Source: Temperatibacter marinus | GTDB lineage: Bacteria; Pseudomonadota; Alphaproteobacteria; Sphingomonadales; Kordiimonadaceae | DNA: 64,000 nt | NCBI RefSeq assembly: GCF_031598375.1 | Contig: NZ_CP123872.1 | Span: 1,903,001 to 1,967,000, forward strand | Direction: 5' to 3' | Shown here: piece after piece, positions 38,553-47,267 of the stretch | Numbering within the stretch: the stretch's first letter is position 1 | Layout of the letters: each line of letters opens with the position of its first letter | Notes under the pieces: generated by a model | The model's input: only the letters and a program-made list of their open reading frames with translations | The model's database searches: none | What the model was told of the DNA's origin: nothing | Position numbers and translations under genes: made by a program

Positions 38553-40484
38553 ATGAACTCTATTCCAAAACAAGCGGGTATAATCCGAAAACTCAGTGAG
38601 CGCACGATCAATAGGATTGCTGCAGGTGAAGTTGTTGAAAGGCCTGCTAGCGCTATTAAAGAACTTGTGGAAAATGCTATTGATGCTGAGGCTACACAAA
38701 TTGATATTGTGATGCGGGATGGTGGCAAAGAGCTGATCCAGATCACAGATAATGGACGCGGTATGTCTCCTGAGGAGCTTATCCTTGCGGTGGAGAGGCA
38801 TGCAACCAGTAAATTATCAGATGAAAATTTAGTTGAAATTCATAGCCTTGGTTTTCGCGGTGAAGCTTTGGCTTCTATAGGTGCTGTTGCTCGGCTTTCA
38901 ATTAAGTCAAAGGCTCGAGACAGCAAGTCCTCGGCTTGGCAGATTGTTGTTGAAGGCGGTCAAAGAGTAGAGCCTGAACCTGCGGCCTTGACCGAAGGGA
39001 CAGTGATAGAAGTCAGGGACTTATTTTATGCTGTGCCTGCGCGATTGAAATTTTTAAAAACAGCAAGGACAGAATATGGTCAGGCAGCAGATATTATTAA
39101 GCGCCTTGCCATGGCCCATCCTACGATCGCTTTTACTTTGGGAGACGGGAATCGGACGACTTTTAGGGCAACGCCTGTTGGTGCTCTGGGCGGCGATGTG
39201 AGGCTTGAAAGACTGGGGACCATTCTTGGCCGTCAGTTTCAAGAAAATGCATTTGAAGTGGATGCTGAACGTGAAGGATTGAAACTCAAGGGATTTGCTG
39301 GGCTTCCTACTTATTCTCGGGGCAATGGAATGCAGCAATATCTTTTTGTGAACGGGCGGCCCGTAAAGGATAAGCTTTTAACAGGCGCTGTTAGAGGTGC
39401 GTACCGTGATTATCTTGCCAGAGATCGTCATCCGGTTCTCGCGCTTTTTCTAGACGTCCCAACGGACTTTGTTGATGTGAATGTTCATCCTGCAAAATCT
39501 GAAGTTAGATTTAGAGAGCCGGGATTGGTTCGGGGGTTGATTGTTTCATCTCTTCGGCATGGATTACAGGCTATGGGCCATCGGGCAAGCACGACAGTAG
39601 CGGGTGCAGCCCTCGGTGCTTTTAAGCCGGAAGACACCACTTCATTGCCTTGGCAAAAGCGTCAAGAGCGCCCCAGTCTGCCGTCTGGCTATCATGAGAC
39701 AAACCGTGACATGCAAGCTCCTCTTGACCAACAAGGTTTTTACGAGTCCTCAGGGTATCAAAATTCTCAAGAGCAAGGTGCTTACGCCGCTCAGATGGGG
39801 TTTCAATCAGGCTTTGATCAGCAGCCTACAGCCAGAACCATAGACGACGAGGCCATTATGCAAGCCGTTACGTCGGTTGATCCCGAAAAAAGTGTACCCC
39901 ATGATTTTCCTTTGGGCGTCGCTCGGGGGCAGGTTCATGCTACTTATATCGTTTCACAAACACCCGATGGTATAGTGATCGTAGATCAGCATGCTGCCCA
40001 TGAGCGGCTTGTCTATGAGAAAATGAAAGTGACCATGAGTGAAGAAGGTGTCAAAAGACAAGCCCTCTTGCTTCCAGAAGTTGTTGAGCTTGAAGAAGGG
40101 CCTCAAACAAGACTGGTCGCTCGTCAAGGTGAGTTGGCAGAGTTAGGATTGATCCTAGAGCCTTTTGGTGACGGAGCTGTTGTTGTCCGAGAAGTGCCAG
40201 CACTTCTGGGAAAAATCGATATTAAGGGACTGGTGCAGGATTTGGCCGATGAATTGACAGAGCTTGATGAGGCCTTGAGCTTGAAAGAAAAACTAGAGGA
40301 TGTTTGTGGAACCATGGCTTGTCATGGCAGTGTGCGTGCTGGGCGCCGCTTGACAGTTGATGAGATGAATGCCCTATTAAGGGAAATGGAGGCAACTCCT
40401 CATTCAGGTCAATGTAATCATGGACGTCCCACGTATGTTGAGTTGAAGTTGGCTGATATTGAAAAGCTATTTGGGCGACGATAA
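38553..40484 (+). CDS. mutL: DNA mismatch repair protein MutL (with endonuclease motif)
   Basis: MutL matchmaker ATPase of mismatch repair. 643 residues: N-terminal GHKL ATPase with IAAGEVVERPASAIKELVENAIDA split across motifs I, DNGRGM and HATSKL, then RGEAL; a variable linker (about 345-445); and a C-terminal dimerisation domain. The metal-dependent nicking motif DQHA(x)2E(x)4E is present as DQHAAHERLVYE from about residue 478, together with ACHGSVRAG and CNHGRP metal-site motifs. This is the endonuclease type of MutL found in bacteria without MutH. Confidence 0.96.
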   Translation: MNSIPKQAGIIRKLSERTINRIAAGEVVERPASAIKELVENAIDAEATQIDIVMRDGGKELIQITDNGRGMSPEELILAVERHATSKLSDENLVEIHSLGFRGEALASIGAVARLSIKSKARDSKSSAWQIVVEGGQRVEPEPAALTEGTVIEVRDLFYAVPARLKFLKTARTEYGQAADIIKRLAMAHPTIAFTLGDGNRTTFRATPVGALGGDVRLERLGTILGRQFQENAFEVDAEREGLKLKGFAGLPTYSRGNGMQQYLFVNGRPVKDKLLTGAVRGAYRDYLARDRHPVLALFLDVPTDFVDVNVHPAKSEVRFREPGLVRGLIVSSLRHGLQAMGHRASTTVAGAALGAFKPEDTTSLPWQKRQERPSLPSGYHETNRDMQAPLDQQGFYESSGYQNSQEQGAYAAQMGFQSGFDQQPTARTIDDEAIMQAVTSVDPEKSVPHDFPLGVARGQVHATYIVSQTPDGIVIVDQHAAHERLVYEKMKVTMSEEGVKRQALLLPEVVELEEGPQTRLVARQGELAELGLILEPFGDGAVVVREVPALLGKIDIKGLVQDLADELTELDEALSLKEKLEDVCGTMACHGSVRAGRRLTVDEMNALLREMEATPHSGQCNHGRPTYVELKLADIEKLFGRR

Positions 40485-40504
40485 TCAATGAGAAGGAGCT
40501 ATTT

Positions 40505-41227
40505 GTGTCAACACTTGATCTTTTCTTGATTTCATTAAGCTTTATTTCTTCATTTATTACAGTTGTTTTTGGTATTGGCGGTGGGACGATCATGCTTTTA
40601 GCCATGGTGGCCATCTTACCGCCAGCTCAAATTATCATGATTCATGGTCTGGTTCAGCTTTCTTCGAATTTCTTTAGAGCTGTAATGTTCCGAAAGACTG
40701 TTGTCTGGTCGAAAGTGAATGTTTTTATGCTGGCCAGCTTCCTTGGTGTTGGCATCGGCACGCTTCTGACAGTTGAACTTCCAGTGGTCGCGATTAAACT
40801 CTCAATCGCAGTCTTTATATTATTTACCCTGTTTGTAAAAATACCAGCAATGACAACGAAAGGTTGGCTTGTCGGCGGCGTTGTCTCAAGCATTCTCACC
40901 ATGTTTGTGGGAGCAACGGGGACATTAGTCGCTGCATTGGTGAATGTTTTTGAACAGAGGAAAGATTATCTTATAGGTACATTGGCCGCAATGATGGTCG
41001 TTCAGCATGGCTTGAAAGTGATAGGCCTACTCTTAGTCGCGCATGTGGTTGAGATTGACTGGCTAGTTGTTCTATGCATTTGTACAGCAGGTATTCTAGG
41101 AACCCTTACTGGAAAGAAAGTCGGGCAAAGAATGGCAGATGATACCTATAAGAAAGGGCTTAAGATTGCACTGGGGTTATCTGCCTTATGGATTATTGTT
41201 GATATATTGATGGGTTTTACGACCTAA
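40505..41227 (+). CDS. TauE/SafE family sulfite exporter-like membrane protein
   Basis: A 240-residue membrane protein with about eight helices; GIGGGTIMLLAM near residue 25 and a second GATGTLVAALVN half-repeat fit the TauE/SafE family, proposed to export sulfite, sulfoacetate or other organosulfur anions. Start is GTG 40505 with GAAGGAG upstream. It follows mutL by 20 bases and overlaps the convergent PAS-like gene tail-to-tail by 11 bases. Substrate unknown. Confidence 0.82.
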   Translation: MSTLDLFLISLSFISSFITVVFGIGGGTIMLLAMVAILPPAQIIMIHGLVQLSSNFFRAVMFRKTVVWSKVNVFMLASFLGVGIGTLLTVELPVVAIKLSIAVFILFTLFVKIPAMTTKGWLVGGVVSSILTMFVGATGTLVAALVNVFEQRKDYLIGTLAAMMVVQHGLKVIGLLLVAHVVEIDWLVVLCICTAGILGTLTGKKVGQRMADDTYKKGLKIALGLSALWIIVDILMGFTT

Positions 41228-41804
41228 CTCCAAATTCTTTTAAGTCTTTATGAATGCCATTGCCGAGATCAAAGTAGCGCATTAACGTAATTTTACTATG
41301 ATCATAAACCTTTAACTCATATTCATCCATTGTTTCCTTAATCGCAGATTCTTCAAACAAACAAGCGACTCTATACACGGGTTGCCCTGCTTTGTTTGCG
41401 AGAGGAAGGTTTAGCATATGAATGTGTTTTCTTAGTCCCATTGCGTTCTTACGATTTTCTATTGCATAGCTTCCGCAAGGAGGATTGCAGATCCCCTCAT
41501 AGTGTGTTTTGGTATACTCTTGAACGGAAGGATGTGCATAATCAATGGTATTGGAGCCACTGGTGTTTTCCCCCCAAATTTGATCGAGAATGGTGCCTGT
41601 AAGTCTTAAGAGAACCGTGTCTCTATCCATTACTTCTTGAATGACTATGTGGGGTAATATTTCCACAATTTCTTGCGGAAGAAAATCCTTTTTTAGGGGG
41701 ACCTTGTACGCCCCATTCTTTGGTAGTTGTTGCCAGTAGTTCCATAATGCCAGTAATTTTTCTGGCATCTTATACTCAAAAATATTCATCGAAACAAAAT
41801 CCAT
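41217..41804 (-). CDS. PAS_5-like sensory protein
   Basis: A 195-residue soluble protein. Features: MPEKLLALWNYWQQLPKNG near the N-terminus, LPHIVIQEVMDRDTVLLRLTGTILDQIWGENTSG in the middle, and a hydrophobic LNLPLANKAGQPVYRVACLFEES. This arrangement (short helices, then a core with 'DPLRLTGTxLxxxxG'-type motif) is that of the alphaproteobacterial PAS_5 family, whose function is unknown; small-molecule sensing is presumed. It lies 48 bases downstream of the alpha/beta-hydrolase gene on the same strand and may be co-transcribed. Confidence 0.68.
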   Translation of the reverse strand: MDFVSMNIFEYKMPEKLLALWNYWQQLPKNGAYKVPLKKDFLPQEIVEILPHIVIQEVMDRDTVLLRLTGTILDQIWGENTSGSNTIDYAHPSVQEYTKTHYEGICNPPCGSYAIENRKNAMGLRKHIHMLNLPLANKAGQPVYRVACLFEESAIKETMDEYELKVYDHSKITLMRYFDLGNGIHKDLKEFGVRS

Positions 41805-41852
41805 ATACTCATTTTTTATGACAATAACGATATAGAGAGAAAAAGTGAAGAT

Positions 41853-42707
41853 TTAGCTAAAATTATACCTATTTTTTAGAAAACTCTCTAAATCTAATAT
41901 TGATTGTTCACTTTTTTCGAGGGGCAAGAGGTGCCCATATCCATCATAAGAGATTGATTTGCATTTGGAATTACTCAAAAGTTTTTTAAAGGTTTCAACG
42001 TCAGAGACTTTATAGTGAGGGTTGTTTGTACCGTGTAGGAGCAAGCTGTTGCAGGTGACTTTTGCCAAAGTCGTTTCAGCAGGTCCTATAATAAAGCTTT
42101 CCATACGCTTGAGAATCTCTTTTATTGTATTTGGGCGCGCACTTAATTTAATCAATTCTATCGCCAATCTTTTGTCGATTTTAGCTTGGGGACCTCGGTA
42201 TCCTGCAATCACTTGTTCAAGAAAGCTTTCTGGTGTTGATAAAATTGTTTGTTTGACGTCTTCTGGCAATGGTGATGGCTGGGCGGTGCTTACAGCATGG
42301 TGGGGCAGGCCTGCACTGTTAATTAAGGTCAGGCTTTGAACATGCTGGGGATAGTTTGCAGCCATCTGATAAGCTATTTTCCCTCCGAGAACGGAGCCTA
42401 TGAAATGGGCTTGAGAAATTTCAAAGGTTGAGAGAATTGTACGGATAACGTCTATATCCCCATGATCCGTGTACTGGCCAGACCGCGGCGGATGGGATAA
42501 GCCAAAACCTGGTAAGTCAAATCGAATGATATCAAAGTCATCCCTTAACCTTTCGACCCAGCTATCCCAGATGGCTAGCCCGAAATAATTTCCATGAATT
42601 AAAACAAGTGTATCAGCCTTCTTATTGCCTTCTCGAACAACGTGGATCATGCCCGTTGGAGTGTCGATTAATTGACTGCCTTCTCTATTGCCCATGTTCG
42701 TGTGCAT
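41853..42707 (-). CDS. Alpha/beta-hydrolase-fold protein with degenerate catalytic triad
   Basis: A 284-residue alpha/beta hydrolase-fold protein. The fold is recognisable: LVLIHGNYFG (oxyanion loop), FDLPGFGLSHPP, and a final GYGHLLPLEKSE with the His. The nucleophile elbow, normally G-x-S-x-G-G, reads G-S-V-L-G-G, placing Val at the nucleophile position, and the post-strand-7 acid motif, normally G-x-x-D, reads G-T-N-N. Two of the three catalytic residues are thus replaced. ATG 42707 has AAGGA upstream; a TTG one codon earlier is possible. It may be a non-hydrolytic binding or signalling protein. Upstream of the PAS_5-like gene, possibly in one transcript. Confidence 0.8.
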   Translation of the reverse strand: MHTNMGNREGSQLIDTPTGMIHVVREGNKKADTLVLIHGNYFGLAIWDSWVERLRDDFDIIRFDLPGFGLSHPPRSGQYTDHGDIDVIRTILSTFEISQAHFIGSVLGGKIAYQMAANYPQHVQSLTLINSAGLPHHAVSTAQPSPLPEDVKQTILSTPESFLEQVIAGYRGPQAKIDKRLAIELIKLSARPNTIKEILKRMESFIIGPAETTLAKVTCNSLLLHGTNNPHYKVSDVETFKKLLSNSKCKSISYDGYGHLLPLEKSEQSILDLESFLKNRYNFS

Positions 42708-42821
42708 CAATGTTCCTTTTTTGTCACCTAATAGGAATGCGCAGTAACTGTCAATGTTCGTTGGTCTTTTTCATACTTCATGATAGACTGGTTTCGGGCA
42801 AAAATAACAGGCTGGACGACT

Positions 42822-44024
42822 ATGGCTGATGAAAATTTACTAGGGCCTCTCGAGACATATCACGAGATGGCACGCATTGGTGAAATAACCATCGATCAAG
42901 ATCAATTACGCGTTGTTGAGCATCTTGAAAGGTTATTTTCAGAGCTGAAAGATTATCCCGAAGTTGCAGGCAGGTCAAAAGGGTTGGCCATGCGCAGTTG
43001 GCGGATGATGAAGATGTTTTCATGGGGAAATAGAAAGCTTATTGCGCCAAAAGGGCTCTATCTGCACGGCGGGGTGGGACGGGGCAAGTCCATGTTAATG
43101 GACCTTTTTTACGACTGTGCGCCTGTCCGTTTTAAACGTCGTGTCCATTTTCATGATTTTATGCTTGATGTTCATGCACGCCTTAAGGTGTGGAATGATA
43201 TGTCAACCAAAGAACGGGCTGCTATGGGAAGCCGTGCGACGGGGGATGATCCCATTCCTCCGGTTGCACGTCAGCTGGCACAAGAAGCCACCTTACTCTG
43301 TTTTGATGAAATGCAAGTGACGGATATTGCAGATGCTATGGTTCTGGCACGGTTGTTTGGAGAGCTCTTGGATCGAGGGGTGGTGGTAATCTCCACAAGT
43401 AATAGAGTACCGGATGACCTTTATAAGGACGGGATCAATCGCCAGCTATTCCTGCCTTTTATTGAACGTATTAAGAAAGATTTTGATGTGGTGCCTCTTG
43501 ATGGGCCGACGGATTATCGTTTAGGTCGAATGAAGGGCTTGCAAACCTATTATTCTCCTCTTAATGAAGAGTCTACGGATGCTTTACGTGCCGCCTTCTT
43601 TAAACTGACAGATAGAAATGTTGAGGATGCTGATCAGGTGCCTACTGATATGGTAGAGGTCCAGGGGCGAAAAGTATTTGTGCCGAAGGCAGCGAGGGGT
43701 GTTGCAGTCTTCAGCTTTAAGCGATTATGTGCTGCTGCTCTTGGGGCAGCAGACTATCTTGCCATAGCACGCAGGTATCATACGATTATCATGGTGGCCA
43801 TACCAAAACTAGGGCCTCACAATCGAAATGAAGCCAAACGATTTGTTACCTTTATCGATGCCCTTTATGAAAATGGGGTGAAATTCTTATGCTCCTCAGA
43901 AGCCGAGGCCGTCGATCTCTATAAAGAAGGGGACGGCGCTTTTGAATTTGAACGGACGGTATCTCGCCTCATGGAGATGCAATCAGAGGATTATCTCAAA
44001 CGCGGTCATGGGGCCCTTGAGTAG
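42822..44024 (+). CDS. zapE: Cell division protein ZapE (AFG1-like ATPase)
   Basis: AFG1/LACE1-type AAA+-related P-loop ATPase; the E. coli protein binds FtsZ, and mitochondrial homologues help clear misassembled respiratory subunits. From ATG 42822, 400 residues; ATG 42780 would add 14. Visible: LYLHGGVGRGKSMLMDLF (Walker A), LLCFDEMQVTDIADAM (Walker B), STSNRVPDDLYKDGINR, and the C-terminal FVTFIDALYE. Alphaproteobacterial zapE often sits immediately upstream of mdh-sucCDAB; here mdh is 13.3 kb away. Confidence 0.93.
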   Translation: MADENLLGPLETYHEMARIGEITIDQDQLRVVEHLERLFSELKDYPEVAGRSKGLAMRSWRMMKMFSWGNRKLIAPKGLYLHGGVGRGKSMLMDLFYDCAPVRFKRRVHFHDFMLDVHARLKVWNDMSTKERAAMGSRATGDDPIPPVARQLAQEATLLCFDEMQVTDIADAMVLARLFGELLDRGVVVISTSNRVPDDLYKDGINRQLFLPFIERIKKDFDVVPLDGPTDYRLGRMKGLQTYYSPLNEESTDALRAAFFKLTDRNVEDADQVPTDMVEVQGRKVFVPKAARGVAVFSFKRLCAAALGAADYLAIARRYHTIIMVAIPKLGPHNRNEAKRFVTFIDALYENGVKFLCSSEAEAVDLYKEGDGAFEFERTVSRLMEMQSEDYLKRGHGALE

Positions 44025-44100
44025 CCAGAAACTGGAACAACCGTGAATGCAAAGTCAATTTGTGTGGTGGCTTGTATGAATAACTTTCCATGAAAATTTA

Positions 44101-44128
44101 TTGAGCTTTTTTAAACTTTCTTTATAAC
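44101..44128 (+). promoter_or_regulatory. Candidate sigma-70-type promoter for the aldolase gene
   Basis: TTGAGC (44101-44106) and TATAAC (44123-44128) are 16 bases apart, about 55 bases upstream of ATG 44183. Match to consensus only; not tested. Confidence 0.4.
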
Positions 44129-44182
44129 AATAAGAACAACATAATTTTTTACCAAACACACTTGATTGAAAAGGTCCCAAAT

Positions 44183-45244
44183 ATGAAACCAGGTGTTATT
44201 TATGGTGATGACTATGCCCGTCTCGTCCAAACATGTAAGGATGAGGGTTATGCATTACCCGCTGTCAATATAGTTGGCACAAACTCTTTAAACGCGGTGC
44301 TTGAATCAGCAGCTAAAAATAAATCCGACGTGATTATACAATTGTCCAATGGCGGCGCTCAATTCTTTGCTGGAAAAGGTATGGAAGATAGCTTTAAAGC
44401 CAAAGTTTTAGGCGCAGTCTCAGCGGCACAGCATGTCCATCTTTTAGCGGAACATTATGGTGTATGTGTTGTTCTGCACACAGATCATGCTGATCGCAAG
44501 CTCGTGCCTTGGGTTGATGCTCTCATCGAAGAAGGGAAGAAGTACAAGGATCTTATGGGCAAGCCACTCTTTACATCCCATATGCTTGATCTCTCTGCAG
44601 AGCCAATAGAAGAAAACCTCGCTACGTCCGCCGAATTTCTTAAAAAGATGACCCCTTTGGGGATGTCAATTGAGATTGAACTTGGTGTGACAGGCGGTGA
44701 AGAAGACGGTGTTGGCGGCGATGTTGATAGTTTCGATAATCCAAGCCTTTATACACAGCCAGAAGATGTTATGCAGGCTTATGATCTTTTAAACCCTCTT
44801 GGCCACTTTACCGTTGCAGCATCTTTTGGAAATGTGCACGGGGTGTACAAGCCGGGTAATGTGAAATTACGGCCGGAAATCTTGAATGCGTCACAGGTCT
44901 TGCTTGCTGAAAAAAGAGATGTTTCTGATAAAGAACTCAATTTTGTATTCCATGGTGGTTCTGGTTCAGAAAAAGCTAAAATTGAAGAGGCTGTTTCTTA
45001 TGGTGCCTTTAAGATGAATATTGATACCGATACTCAATTTGCTTTTGCGAAACCAATTGGAGACTTTGTGAAAGAAAATCCAATGGCTTTTGAAGTACAA
45101 GTCCATCCCGAGACTGGGGAACCATTTAAAAAGAAATATGACCCCCGCTCTTGGCTCAGAAAGGGTGAAGAAGAAATGGTCCGTAGATTGGATGAAGCGT
45201 TCCAAGATCTAGGGTCAGTTGGGAAGTCGTTAGCGCATCGCTAA
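44183..45244 (+). CDS. fba: Class II fructose-bisphosphate aldolase
   Basis: Zinc-dependent aldolase of glycolysis/gluconeogenesis. From ATG 44183, 353 residues, matching the E. coli FbaA-type (class IIA) length. Motifs: VVLHTDHADRK (zinc His), IEIELGVTGGEEDGVGG, FGNVHGVYKPGNVKL (zinc His), and FVFHGGSGS near the phosphate site. AAAAGG lies 10 or so bases upstream of the ATG; a TTG seven codons earlier is less likely. Monocistronic with its own candidate promoter and terminator. Confidence 0.95.
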   Translation: MKPGVIYGDDYARLVQTCKDEGYALPAVNIVGTNSLNAVLESAAKNKSDVIIQLSNGGAQFFAGKGMEDSFKAKVLGAVSAAQHVHLLAEHYGVCVVLHTDHADRKLVPWVDALIEEGKKYKDLMGKPLFTSHMLDLSAEPIEENLATSAEFLKKMTPLGMSIEIELGVTGGEEDGVGGDVDSFDNPSLYTQPEDVMQAYDLLNPLGHFTVAASFGNVHGVYKPGNVKLRPEILNASQVLLAEKRDVSDKELNFVFHGGSGSEKAKIEEAVSYGAFKMNIDTDTQFAFAKPIGDFVKENPMAFEVQVHPETGEPFKKKYDPRSWLRKGEEEMVRRLDEAFQDLGSVGKSLAHR

Positions 45245-45271
45245 GTGTTGGTTCTTAAATTGATAAACAGT

Positions 45272-45303
45272 AAAAAGGCCTCTTCAGTTTGAAGAGGCCT
45301 TTA
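45272..45303 (+). terminator. Intrinsic terminator after fba
   Basis: A 12-bp perfect stem AAAGGCCTCTTC/GAAGAGGCCTTT (45274-45285 with 45291-45302) with a 5-base loop. The T-tract is short (TTTAT). Confidence 0.85.
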
Positions 45304-45377
45304 TCGTTGAGGATACTCAGGACAGGGGAGAAGGGGGTACTCAGAACTAAATGACAATCTACTCTCTTGAATAAGGT

Positions 45378-45569
45378 TTATTTACCTTTGTGGATGATGG
45401 GGACAAGCATATCTCCCCAGTCGCCTTCTTCATTATGATAGCGAGACGCTCGCATAAGCTCTACTGAGATGCCTGAATTTACGGCTTCAATAACAGACTC
45501 GTTTAATCGATGAAGATTGTTGGCAATTTTTCGAATTATAGCTTCTTGATCTGTTTCGTTGTCAGACAT
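45378..45569 (-). CDS. Small hypothetical protein, 63 residues
   Basis: Not recognised. Acidic, soluble; pattern of two helices (EAIIRKIANNLHRLNESVIE) then YHNEEGDWGDMLVPII. An AAAGGTCC ribosome-site-like stretch lies just upstream of ATG 45569, and a 136-base A/T-rich region with repeated TATTGCA elements precedes it, which supports it being a real regulated gene. No homologous family could be named from sequence alone. Confidence 0.6.
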   Translation of the reverse strand: MSDNETDQEAIIRKIANNLHRLNESVIEAVNSGISVELMRASRYHNEEGDWGDMLVPIIHKGK

Positions 45570-45705
45570 CGTTTTGGGACCTTTATCTTAAAATGATTCT
45601 CTCAATTTCATGCGATATTGCATTGCAACATGATATTGCACATATTGTAATATAAATTCAAGAATAAAATTAAATTATTTTCATTTATTTCAAAATTACT
45701 ATAAT
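45570..45705. promoter_or_regulatory. A/T-rich intergenic region with repeated TATTGCA elements
   Basis: Between 45614 and 45655 the motifs GATATTGCA occurs twice and TTGCAA and ATTGTAATA once, giving nested inverted and direct repeats (TGCAA...TTGCA). This looks like operator sequence for the 63-residue gene. Confidence 0.45.
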
Positions 45706-46401
45706 TTAAGACTTATGTGACATGTTTGGTAGGTGGCCAGTCTTGACAAAGATGAGAGTCTCTTCTTCTTTTGTATAGGGGGCATGATGAGAAAGGTGAG
45801 GGGATCTAATCCATGTCCCTGCAGGATAAGTACCGTGCTCATCATAAAAGGTCCCTTTCAGTACAAATATCTCTTCGCCGCCCCAATGTTTATGAGGGGT
45901 GAAAACAGTATTGGGTGCCCATTTTACCAAGGCAACATTTTCGCCTTCAAAACTGTGAAGGGGCATAACCTCTAGACCAGGAATAAGTCCAGGAGACCAA
46001 TCGGTGTTGACAGTATCGATGACTTTTTGTTCTTGGTCTGCAGGAGAGAATTGATGAAGTTTGACAAGAATTGTCGCGCCTTCATTGCCGATATGGGGTC
46101 GGTGGCCTGTTCCAACAGGGTTCCTCACATAGCTGCCCTTAGGATAATCCCTATGTTCGTCAGAGAATACACCCTCAAGAACAAGAAATTCTTCTCCGCC
46201 GTCATGATGATGCGCATCAAACTGGCTGTTAGGATCAAACTTCACAAGAGTGGTTGCACGCGCTACTTCACCGCCTATGCGGTCTAACATCATGCGATTG
46301 ACGCCTGCTGAGGGCGAGGAAACCCACTCATAGTCAGCTGGACGAACAACGATTTTTTTATCAAAGTCAGCGTTTAATTTTATAGAATTTTGCATATTCA
46401 T
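45706..46401 (-). CDS. Double-cupin (ChrR cupin-like) protein
   Basis: A 231-residue protein containing two cupin domains. Each shows the metal motif: DAHHHDGGEEFLVLEG with EHRDYPKGSYVRNP and RPHI in the first half, and TPHKHWGGEEIFVLKG with EHGTYPAGTWIRSP and HHAP in the second. The paired H-x-H/E/H pattern implies a metal in both halves. This matches the ChrR-cupin family, where some members are anti-sigma C-terminal domains and others dioxygenase-like. No zinc anti-sigma N-terminal part is present, so an enzyme or sensor is likely. Confidence 0.82.
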   Translation of the reverse strand: MNMQNSIKLNADFDKKIVVRPADYEWVSSPSAGVNRMMLDRIGGEVARATTLVKFDPNSQFDAHHHDGGEEFLVLEGVFSDEHRDYPKGSYVRNPVGTGHRPHIGNEGATILVKLHQFSPADQEQKVIDTVNTDWSPGLIPGLEVMPLHSFEGENVALVKWAPNTVFTPHKHWGGEEIFVLKGTFYDEHGTYPAGTWIRSPHLSHHAPYTKEEETLIFVKTGHLPNMSHKS

Positions 46402-46497
46402 TCCAAGGCTCGTTAGAGGTCTAAAGGAGATATAAGAATTCTATGAGCCGATTCAATTCAACAAAAAGTGATGATCAACAATAGAATGACTGTTTAC

Positions 46498-47067
46498 TCA
46501 GTCTTTCATATGTTTGAGGCCTTCTTTCAGATAATCTATACCTGTATATAGTGTCAGTGCAGCTGCAAACCAAATACCAGCATAGGCCACCCAGAAACAT
46601 AAAATGCCAAGGGGCTCCCAAAGGTCCATTGTTCCATCAATCCATAACAGAGCTGCAAGAGAAATCATTTGTACAGTAGTTTTCCATTTTGCAGCAACAG
46701 TAACAGGGACACTGACCTGTGCACCAGCAAGAAATTCCCTTAAGCCAGAGACCAAAAGTTCACGGCACATAATAACAACAGCAGGAATGATGTGAAGCCC
46801 AGTGAGGGTATCAGAACCCACCAACATGATGATGACAGCACCGACCATTAATTTATCTGCAATTGGATCTAAGAATTGACCGATTTTAGAGACCAGACCC
46901 TGTGCTCGAGCCAACCACCCATCAAAGAAGTCTGTTATACCGGCAAGAGCAAAAAGCGCCCAGCTAATATGACTGGCTAAGATTTTATCTTCCATAAAAA
47001 AGGCTGCCACAAGAAATGGGATCACTAGGATACGCATCAGTGTCAGTATGTTAGGAAGGGTCCACAT
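46498..47067 (-). CDS. pgsA: CDP-diacylglycerol--glycerol-3-phosphate 3-phosphatidyltransferase
   Basis: Membrane enzyme committing CDP-diacylglycerol to phosphatidylglycerol. The 189 residues hold the CDP-alcohol phosphotransferase motif, read as DGWLARAQG followed by GQFLDPIADKLM (D-G-x2-A-R-x8-G-x3-D-x3-D), and several hydrophobic helices (LPNILTLMRILVIPFLVAAFF at the start). AAAGGC precedes ATG 47067. It follows uvrC on the same strand by 249 bases; uvrC-pgsA proximity is common in proteobacteria. Confidence 0.95.
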   Translation of the reverse strand: MWTLPNILTLMRILVIPFLVAAFFMEDKILASHISWALFALAGITDFFDGWLARAQGLVSKIGQFLDPIADKLMVGAVIIMLVGSDTLTGLHIIPAVVIMCRELLVSGLREFLAGAQVSVPVTVAAKWKTTVQMISLAALLWIDGTMDLWEPLGILCFWVAYAGIWFAAALTLYTGIDYLKEGLKHMKD

Positions 47068-47267
47068 AGTATGCCTTTAGATGTACATTAAGAATCAAGA
47101 TGTCGCTATAAATAAACACCAGTGAAAATAGCGAATTATCTTGCTGGGTCAAGAGATGGTTCACTATAGATGTCTTTAAATGAGTGTAGAGAGGGATTTT
47201 CACCCTATTCACTGTTGTGCAGTCCTCTGTCTTCTATGAATGTTTGGCCTTTATTAAGGGGCGTCTA

